6,081 bases of DNA from NCBI GenBank assembly GCA_041859375.1, contig JBHEKP010000024.1:1-6081 (forward strand), read 5' to 3'. Position 1 is the first letter of the stretch. Each line of letters begins with the position of its first letter. Both the position numbers and the translations under genes were made by a program. Shown here piece after piece: positions 1 to 6,081 of this stretch. Source of the DNA: JBHEKP01 sp041859375 (lineage in GTDB: Bacteria; Hydrogenedentota; Hydrogenedentia; Hydrogenedentales; CAITNO01). The notes under the pieces are model-generated. The model saw nothing but the letters and a program-made list of their open reading frames with translations. It made no database searches and had not been told where the DNA came from.

Positions 1-486
1 GCCAAGGTTTCTGGCCCGGTGGTGATTCTGGATGACGAGCATTATGTCATGGGCGGCGCCCTGGCCGAGAAACTGGCGCGCGAGGGGCACAAGGTGACGC
101 TGGTCACCCCCTATCCCCAAGTCTCGGGTTGGGCGGTCTACACTGACGAGCAGGGCTTTATCCAAGAGCGTCTGATGGCGCTGGGCGTTGCGATCCTGCC
201 GCAGCACGGGATCGGCGCGCAGGCCCCCGGCCGCGCCCGCGCAACCTGTCTGACGACCGGGCAAGCAGTTGATCTGCCGTGCGAAACGCTGGTTCTGGTC
301 ACCGGCCGCCTGCCGGACGACCGCCTATGGCAGGCCCTGCAAGGCCGGCCCAATCTGGCCCGCGTCGGCGATTGTCTTGCCCCGTCCTCGATTGCCGATG
401 CGGTCTATTCCGCCCACCGCCACGCCCGCCTTCTGGGCGAGCCCGACCATCCCCCGCGCCGCGAGCGCCCTCCGCACAAAGGTTGA
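1..486 (+). CDS. C-terminal part of an FMN/FAD-type NADH:flavin oxidoreductase (trimethylamine/dimethylglycine dehydrogenase-like), 5' truncated
   Basis: The reading frame is open from base 1, so the gene begins outside the window; 161 residues are visible. They match the C-terminal nucleotide-binding part of the old-yellow-enzyme family that includes trimethylamine dehydrogenase and the DgcA-type dimethylglycine demethylases. Visible marks are the Rossmann-like strand-helix VVILDDEHYVMGG...LAEKLAREGH..TLVTP (visible residues 7-37), and a C-terminal FAD-binding motif RVGDCLAPSSIADAV followed by a HRHARLL helix (from residue 121). The missing N-terminal part would carry the TIM barrel with FMN and usually a 4Fe-4S cluster. 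The expected role is oxidative removal of a methyl group from a tertiary or secondary amine in the cytoplasm. The stop at 484-486 lies 3 nt before the MttB-family gene, so both are likely co-transcribed. Family is fairly sure; substrate is not. A 2,4-dienoyl-CoA reductase-like enzyme is the main alternative. Confidence 0.85.
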   Translation, partial: AKVSGPVVILDDEHYVMGGALAEKLAREGHKVTLVTPYPQVSGWAVYTDEQGFIQERLMALGVAILPQHGIGAQAPGRARATCLTTGQAVDLPCETLVLVTGRLPDDRLWQALQGRPNLARVGDCLAPSSIADAVYSAHRHARLLGEPDHPPRRERPPHKG

Positions 487-489
487 CCC

Positions 490-1998
490 ATGCGCCAGCG
501 CCGTCCTGCCCGTCAGATCAATGCCATCCCGCAGCGCGCCTTTGGTCAGGTGCCGCGCGCCTATGACCCGATCAAGGTGATCTCGGACGATCAGGTCGAG
601 GCGATCCACGGCGCTGCCCTTCGGGTGCTGGCCGAACAGGGGATGCGGGTGCTGAATGGCCGCGCCATCGACCTGTATCGCCGTGCAGGCGCGCGGGTTG
701 ACGGCAGCATGGTCTATCTTGATCCCGCACTGGTGATGGAGCGGCTGGCAACCTTGCCCCCCACCTTTTCCATCGCGGCACGCAACCGGGCCAAGGACCT
801 GCGTTTTGGCGGCAGGGACATGGTGTTTTCCAGCGTCGGCGGCCCGGCCTATGTGATGGACCTTGACCGCGGCCGCCGCGATGGCACCCTGCAGGACATG
901 CAGGATTTCCTGCGCCTGTGCCAAAGCCTGAACGTGATCCAGCAGGAATCGGGCGGGCCGCTGGAGCCGATGGACCTGCCCGCCGCAACCCGGCACCTGG
1001 ACCTTTACCTCAGCCGGATCACCCTTCTGGACAAAAGCTGGAACCTGAACGCGCTGGGCCATGCACGCACCATGGACGGGCTGCAGATGGCGGCCATTTC
1101 GATGGGCTGGTCGCTGGATGACCTTGCGCGTCAGCCGATGATGATGGGGGTCATCAACACCAACTCGCCCCGGCAACTGGATGACCCGATGAGCCAGGGC
1201 CTGATCGCGCTGGCCGAGCATGGGCAGGTGGCGATTGTCACACCCTTCACGCTGGCGGGCGCCATGGCCCCGGTCAGTCTGGCGGGCGCTTTGGTGCTGC
1301 AGCACGCCGAGGCGATGTTCGGGCTGGTGCTGACCCAGATCGTGCGGCCCGGCGTGCCGGCGATGTATGGCGGCTTTACCTCGAACGTCGACATGAAGAC
1401 CGGTGCCCCCGCCTTTGGCACGCCCGAATATGCCAAGGCCGCGCAGGCTAGCGGCCAACTGGCCCGCCGCATCGGTGCGCCCTTCCGGTCGTCGAATGTC
1501 ACGGCGGCCAATGCGCTGGATGCGCAAGCGGCTTACGAATCGCAGATGTCGCTTTGGGGCTGCCTGATGGGCGGGGCGCATCTGGTGATCCACTCCGCCG
1601 GCTGGATGCATGGCGGGCTGACCGCCAGCTTTGAAAAGCTGATCCTCGATGCCGAGATGCTGGGCATGATGCAGGCCTATTTCACCCCCATCGCCGTGGA
1701 CGAGGCCGCCCTGTCGCTGGAGGCCATCGCCGAGGCGGGGGTCGGCGGGCATTTCTTTGGCACCGCCCAGACCATGGCCCAGTATGAAACCGCCTTCCAT
1801 GCGCCGATGCTGTCGAACTGGGACAATTACCCGACATGGCAGGCAAGGGGCGGCGAAGAGGCGCCGCAGCGGGCCAATCGGATCTGGAAAGAGCTGCTGG
1901 CAAACTACCAGCCGCCGCCGCTGGATGAGGCCATCCGCGAAGAGCTTGAGGCCTTTGTCACCCGCCGCAAGGCTGAGGGCGGGGCACCGACGAATTAG
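490..1998 (+). CDS. MttB-family (trimethylamine methyltransferase-like) protein, non-pyrrolysine type
   Basis: A complete 502-residue protein, the usual length for the COG5598/MttB family of TIM-barrel, corrinoid-dependent methyltransferases. The ATG is the first start after an in-frame TGA at 484-486 and has an AAAGG ribosome site at 478-482, 7 nt upstream. Family marks are the N-terminal RAYDPIKVISDDQVEAIH...LAEQGMRVL, the LDAQAAYES segment (343-351), the W..GGLTASFEK segment (372-383), GGHFFGT (419-425) and the C-terminal RANRIWKELLANYQPPPLD. In methanogen MttB the catalytic pyrrolysine (UAG codon) sits just before the DAQA segment. Here the frame passes through ordinary sense codons (TAANALDAQA, 338-347), so it belongs to the non-Pyl branch, whose one well-known member, MtgB, demethylates glycine betaine onto a corrinoid protein. 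No corrinoid protein or its reductase is in the window. Coupling to the upstream flavoprotein suggests use of a methylated amine or betaine; this is inference. Confidence 0.93.
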   Translation: MRQRRPARQINAIPQRAFGQVPRAYDPIKVISDDQVEAIHGAALRVLAEQGMRVLNGRAIDLYRRAGARVDGSMVYLDPALVMERLATLPPTFSIAARNRAKDLRFGGRDMVFSSVGGPAYVMDLDRGRRDGTLQDMQDFLRLCQSLNVIQQESGGPLEPMDLPAATRHLDLYLSRITLLDKSWNLNALGHARTMDGLQMAAISMGWSLDDLARQPMMMGVINTNSPRQLDDPMSQGLIALAEHGQVAIVTPFTLAGAMAPVSLAGALVLQHAEAMFGLVLTQIVRPGVPAMYGGFTSNVDMKTGAPAFGTPEYAKAAQASGQLARRIGAPFRSSNVTAANALDAQAAYESQMSLWGCLMGGAHLVIHSAGWMHGGLTASFEKLILDAEMLGMMQAYFTPIAVDEAALSLEAIAEAGVGGHFFGTAQTMAQYETAFHAPMLSNWDNYPTWQARGGEEAPQRANRIWKELLANYQPPPLDEAIREELEAFVTRRKAEGGAPTN

Positions 1999-2085
1999 CC
2001 GCCGCAGGGATGAGGGAGGTCAGGCCTTGGCGCGGAGTGGGCGAGCGGACGTCCCGAGCCGGTATTCGATGTGTTTGAAAGCAAC

Positions 2086-2136
2086 GGGTTAGGGTGGTGA
2101 AATCAACTCGGGGTTAAGGTTTGGGTGGGTGAAACC
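2086..2136 (+). repeat. Imperfect direct repeat, G-rich, two copies
   Basis: GGGTTAGGGTGGTGAAATC at 2086-2104 recurs in altered form as AGGTTTGGGTGGGTGAAACC at 2117-2136, with a further similar GGGGTTAAGG (2110-2119) between and partly overlapping the second copy. The second copy can also fold into a hairpin: AGGTTT (2117-2122) pairs with AAACCT (2132-2137) around a 9-base loop. The role is unknown; it could be the remains of a mobile-element end, a protein-binding site or chance in a G-rich stretch. Confidence 0.35.
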
Positions 2137-2171
2137 TCTACACTATTCGGGTCGCCAAACACCACTGCCAC

Positions 2172-2289
2172 GCGGCGCCCCGCGCCGCCTAAAGGCTGGA
2201 ATCAAGGGCGAAGCCCGCCGGCCCGCGCCCCGCTGCCCGGCAGGCGATTGCCCTTCGCAATCGCCGAGAGGGGACCTCCCCCCGGGAGG
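2172..2289. repeat. Cluster of four perfect inverted repeats (hairpins)
   Basis: Four hairpins follow one another without a gene. First, GCGGCGC at 2172-2178 pairs with 2182-2188, loop CCC. Second, GGGC at 2206-2209 pairs with GCCC at 2213-2216, loop GAA. Third, GGCGATTGC at 2243-2251 pairs perfectly with GCAATCGCC at 2257-2265, with a 5-base loop. Fourth, CCTCCC at 2275-2280 pairs with GGGAGG at 2284-2289, loop CCC. None is followed by a run of T on the plus strand, so they are not typical intrinsic terminators for the methyltransferase gene. The spacing and variety of stems resemble a dispersed intergenic palindromic element, but only one copy is visible in this window. Confidence 0.7.
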
Positions 2290-2400
2290 GCGCGTTTGCA
2301 ACCGTGGCCAGCAGAACTTCGGTGGGAGGGGTTGAACCGTAAAGCTCCTAGATGTCACTTCGTCAAGATAATTTCCCGCAGGCAACCGCCCACCGCCGCT

Positions 2401-2413
2401 AAAAATAGGACAA

Positions 2414-2423
<10 letters not shown>
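2401..2423 (-). terminator. Probable intrinsic terminator overlapping the lepA stop codon
   Basis: Read on the minus strand, GGACAA, loop TTGA, TTGTCC forms a perfect 6-bp stem (2408-2423), followed at once by TATTTTT (2401-2407). The TGA stop of lepA (2414-2416) lies within the loop and stem, and the last codons of lepA form the left arm. The plus strand carries the same inverted repeat, followed by a shorter ATTTT, so it may act weakly in both directions, which would suit its position between convergent genes. The stem is short and AT-rich, so its strength is uncertain. Confidence 0.65.
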
Positions 2424-4219
<1,796 letters not shown>

Positions 4220-4255
4220 GAATGCTCCTGAAAAATAACGCCGGGGGCGCGCCGC

Positions 4256-4966
4256 TCACCCGAACATCTGCCGGATCACGCGCACGCTCCTGAAATCAGC
4301 CTCATACTGCCGCGAGGCGAAACCCGCCACCAGCCCGAACACCCGCGCCGCCGTCTCCGCCGGAGGCGGCGCGCCGGCCGCCATGCCCCGCAGGGACGCC
4401 AGCAGCGCGCCGTCCAGCCGCGTGTCGCCGGTCCGCTGCGCCAGGCCCCGCTCGTGGCTGAACCACAGGGCCGCCTCCGCGGGCGCGCCCGTGTCGGCGC
4501 AGCGCCCAAGCTCGGGGGCGTGCCCCGTCACCGTGAGCAGCCGCAGCGCCTCCAGCGACACCAGCGCCGCCGCGGGCGCGTCCACCATGCCCAGTTCCGT
4601 CAGGGACCGGACCAGTTCCGCGTACATTGCCCGCGACGGTTCGTTCTCGTTGGCCGCCCTCAGGCAGATCTCCAGAAGAAACGCCGCGTGGGTGACGCGC
4701 TCCAAATCGCGCTTGACCGCCGGAAAACCGTCCAGCAGGCCCGCCTCCGCAAGGTTCTGCACACCCCGGCCCTCCTTGCGGAACCACACCATCTCCACCC
4801 GGTTGAACGTGTCCAGCACGCCCGCCATCGGGCTCTTTTTTCGGCGCAGTCCGCGAACCATGCAGGCGGCGCGGCCCCGGTCGGGGGTGAGCAGGGTGAC
4901 AATGCTGCTTGTGTCGCCGAAATCCACCTTGCGCAGCACGATGCCTTCGGTTTTTTCCTGCGCCAT
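4256..4966 (-). CDS. recO: DNA repair protein RecO
   Basis: A 236-residue protein of normal RecO length (about 240). RecO works with RecR, and in many species RecF, to load RecA onto SSB-coated single-stranded DNA and to anneal strands. The N-terminal OB fold is visible: TEGIVLRKVDFGDTSSIVTLLTPDRG (residues 6-31), then RGLRRKKSPMAGVLDTFNRVEMVW (38-61). The helical C-terminal domain follows. The place where many RecO proteins have a four-cysteine zinc site keeps only C156 (ELGRCADTG); the second position is T159, and the later pair near 176-179 is absent, so zinc binding is probably lost, as in some other RecO families. The ATG is preceded by GGAG at 6 nt. It is the first gene of a likely recO-lepA unit, with an extended -10 promoter about 55 nt upstream. 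The low sequence conservation of RecO leaves a little doubt. Confidence 0.93.
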   Translation of the reverse strand: MAQEKTEGIVLRKVDFGDTSSIVTLLTPDRGRAACMVRGLRRKKSPMAGVLDTFNRVEMVWFRKEGRGVQNLAEAGLLDGFPAVKRDLERVTHAAFLLEICLRAANENEPSRAMYAELVRSLTELGMVDAPAAALVSLEALRLLTVTGHAPELGRCADTGAPAEAALWFSHERGLAQRTGDTRLDGALLASLRGMAAGAPPPAETAARVFGLVAGFASRQYEADFRSVRVIRQMFG

Positions 4967-5019
4967 GCCGCTCTCCGCGTGACGGACCGGTGAAATTCAC
5001 GCCTCGAAAACCGTTGCAA

Positions 5020-5049
5020 ATCATACCATTACGGCGCGCGGTCCCGCAA
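5020..5049 (-). promoter_or_regulatory. Predicted sigma-70 type promoter of recO-lepA, extended -10
   Basis: On the minus strand, TGGTATGAT (5020-5028) is a good extended -10 element (TGn plus TATGAT, five of six bases as in TATAAT). A partial -35, TTGCGG (5044-5049), lies 18 bases upstream. Transcription would start near 5012-5014, giving a leader of about 46 bases before the recO ATG. The element sits between the upstream gene's terminator and recO, where a promoter is expected. The -35 is weak (only TTG matches), as is common with extended -10 promoters. It overlaps a small inverted repeat (CCCGC 5043-5047 with GCGGG 5053-5057), which may be chance. Confidence 0.55.
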
Positions 5050-5126
5050 ACAGCGGGCAGGCGGGCGGATGCGCGGGGGCATGGCCGCCCTGCAACAAAA
5101 ATGGCCCCCACTGCCCCCGCCCGCGC

Positions 5127-5162
5127 AAAAAGAACGGGCGGCAACCGAAGCCGCCGCCCGTT
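5127..5162 (-). terminator. Strong intrinsic terminator of the pseudopilin-like gene, UUCG tetraloop
   Basis: On the minus strand AACGGGCGGC (5153-5162) pairs perfectly with GCCGCCCGTT (5133-5142). The inner bases GGC and GUU extend the stem by three pairs, two of them G-U, and enclose a UUCG loop closed by C-G. The 13-pair stem is followed by C and five T (5127-5131). It lies about 50 bases after the stop of the upstream gene and before the recO promoter, so it separates the two transcription units. Confidence 0.88.
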
Positions 5163-5213
5163 GGTGGTGAATAAACAACTCCGTCCGTAAAGATTATCCG
5201 CTCGCCATAAAAA

Positions 5214-6081
5214 TCAGAGATCTGTGCCTGCCAAAATGGCGAAGGCGCGGGAAACGGGTGTGTTTGCCGGGCCGGGAAACTTCACAAACTCCACATGCCC
5301 GTCAAGATAAAGTACATTGGAACCGCCGGGAATGTGATTAAAATTATCGGCTTTTGAACTGGCCGTGTCCCAGAAAATGTAGATCTCGCTCTGAGCTTGG
5401 TTGGACGCCGCCGGATTGTTGATGTCCGTGATCAGGAAGCGCTCAATGCCTTCCCGGAGGCGGTAAACAGTGCGCCCGTCAGCCGGCAGAAGCTCCAAGT
5501 CTTCCTCAAGCACCCCGAAGTCCTGCGCATCAACCTGAGTAATTACATCCCTCAACTTCATTGCAAGATAGGGGTTGAAATACCCCAACCCAACAGCATC
5601 CATCAACTCGAGTCCGGCTGTGATCTGCGGGGAGTTCACATCCACCGTTCCCTGATATATGTCCTGCAGTGCCCAACTAACATACGAGTAGGAAAATGAG
5701 TCGAATCGGCAGGGATTGATGGGGTTTTGCGGATTGTTGGCACCTCCCGGATCCCGCTGGTTCCACCTGCCGCCGGTGAGCGCGTCTGCGCCGTCAGAAT
5801 CCGACGGGCACACCAATACTTTGGAATCTGTCAGATATTCGGGATAAACCATGTCTCCCTGAAACATAAAGTCAATTCCGGACGGCACAGTGCAGGGTTC
5901 CCCCACAATGGTCTCATCCGGTTCGCGATGCTTGAGTGTCGGATACTGCTGCCCCTTGGACTCGTTGGAGTACATCTTGAACATGAGGCCCATCTGCTTG
6001 AGGTTGTTCTGGCAGGAGGAGCGGCGCGCCGCCTCCCTGGCCCTTGCGAGCGCCGGCAGCAGAATTGCCGCCAGAATGCCG
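5214..6081 (-). CDS. Pseudopilin-like protein with C-terminal H-x-DG domain (type II secretion/prepilin family), N-terminus cut by window edge
   Basis: The frame is open to the right window edge; 288 residues are visible and only the first 15 to 25 appear to be missing. The first visible residues, GILAAILLPALARAREAARR, are the end of a hydrophobic type IV pilin helix and its basic follow-on. They are followed by SSCQNNLKQMGLMFKMYSNESKG, so the true start is outside the window and the internal ATG at 5993 is not the start. Later marks are YPEYLTDSKVLVCPSD, a cysteine in NPCRFDSFSYSYVSWAL, and the C-terminal NHIPGGSNVLYLDGHVEFV, a ten-residue spacing form of the H-x9-DG motif. Such proteins are present in many copies per genome in Planctomycetes, Lentisphaerae and Hydrogenedentes. 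They probably sit at the inner membrane after prepilin peptidase cleavage; their job is unproven. Base composition is less GC-rich than lepA and recO. Confidence 0.9.
   Translation of the reverse strand, partial: GILAAILLPALARAREAARRSSCQNNLKQMGLMFKMYSNESKGQQYPTLKHREPDETIVGEPCTVPSGIDFMFQGDMVYPEYLTDSKVLVCPSDSDGADALTGGRWNQRDPGGANNPQNPINPCRFDSFSYSYVSWALQDIYQGTVDVNSPQITAGLELMDAVGLGYFNPYLAMKLRDVITQVDAQDFGVLEEDLELLPADGRTVYRLREGIERFLITDINNPAASNQAQSEIYIFWDTASSKADNFNHIPGGSNVLYLDGHVEFVKFPGPANTPVSRAFAILAGTDL

Larger units (their letters stand above)
1999..2413. other. 415-base intergenic stretch between convergent genes; probable junction of the two blocks
   Basis: The convergent mttB-family gene (plus) and lepA (minus) enclose this stretch. 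Open frames of 68 to 101 codons exist between 2125 and 2439 on both strands, but they overlap each other, are made mostly of low-complexity Arg/Pro/Gly residues and run straight through hairpins, so I do not call them genes. What is present: a short minus-strand frame with a protein-like sequence (2020-2088), an imperfect G-rich repeat (2086-2136), four consecutive hairpins (2172-2289) and the lepA terminator at the right end. No tRNA, transposase or recognisable attachment site was found. The change from alphaproteobacterium-like to Hydrogenedentes-like genes must occur here. Confidence 0.7.

Noticed and set aside
1490..1530. A possible UAG pyrrolysine codon in the MttB-family gene
   Set aside because: The frame shows only sense codons through the segment next to DAQA, and the only TAG is the terminal stop at 1996-1998.
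325..1800. 491-codon open frame on the minus strand, antisense to the flavoprotein end and the MttB-family gene
   Set aside because: The product is low-complexity, rich in His, Gly and Arg, and spans two genes whose plus-strand products match known families.
2320..2350. Minus-strand GGTTCAACCCC resembling a tRNA T-arm
   Set aside because: The flanking bases do not form a T-stem, and no acceptor stem, D-arm or anticodon arm could be placed around it.
2350..2375. Minus-strand TTGACG with TTTACG 17 bases downstream as a promoter
   Set aside because: The -10 is poor and there is no gene downstream in that direction other than the hairpin region; kept out for lack of support.
4302..5144. 280-codon minus-strand frame overlapping recO
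   Set aside because: A shifted-frame shadow of recO, low-complexity Gly/Arg/Ala-rich, and running through the promoter region.

Overview
The window appears to join two stretches of different phylogenetic character. Bases 1 to about 2000 read like a GC-rich alphaproteobacterium of the Rhodobacter/Paracoccus/Roseobacter type. Bases 2414 to 6081 read like a member of the Planctomycetes/Lentisphaerae/Hydrogenedentes sphere, most like Candidatus Hydrogenedentes, because of the H-x(9-10)-DG pseudopilin-like protein at the right edge. This assignment comes from remembered family resemblance and has not been tested by a search. The window could be a mis-joined metagenome contig or a real transfer; the sequence alone does not decide.

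Left block, plus strand: the C-terminal 161 residues of an old-yellow-enzyme/trimethylamine-dehydrogenase-type flavoprotein (1-486) are followed after 3 nt by a complete 502-residue MttB-family methyltransferase without pyrrolysine (490-1998). The pair looks like a two-gene part of a methylated-amine or betaine demethylation operon. The substrate cannot be read from the sequence.

Middle, 1999-2413: 415 bases with no convincing gene. It holds an imperfect G-rich repeat (2086-2136), a run of four hairpins (2172-2289), and an inverted repeat that overlaps the lepA stop codon and looks like an intrinsic terminator. The two blocks converge here, and any junction between the two genomes should lie in this stretch.

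Right block, minus strand, in transcription order: the end of a pseudopilin-like H-x-DG protein (5214-6081, N-terminal signal segment cut off by the window edge); a strong UUCG-capped intrinsic terminator (5127-5162); an extended -10 promoter (5020-5049); recO (4256-4966, DNA recombination mediator, zinc-finger cysteines lost); and lepA (2414-4219, elongation factor 4), 36 nt after recO and ending in its own terminator. recO and lepA therefore look like a self-contained two-gene transcription unit.

No tRNA, rRNA, CRISPR array, complete insertion sequence or phage gene was seen. I did not find evidence of a wholly new system. The points most worth checking are the composite nature of the window, the hairpin cluster, and the MttB/flavoprotein pair of unknown substrate.
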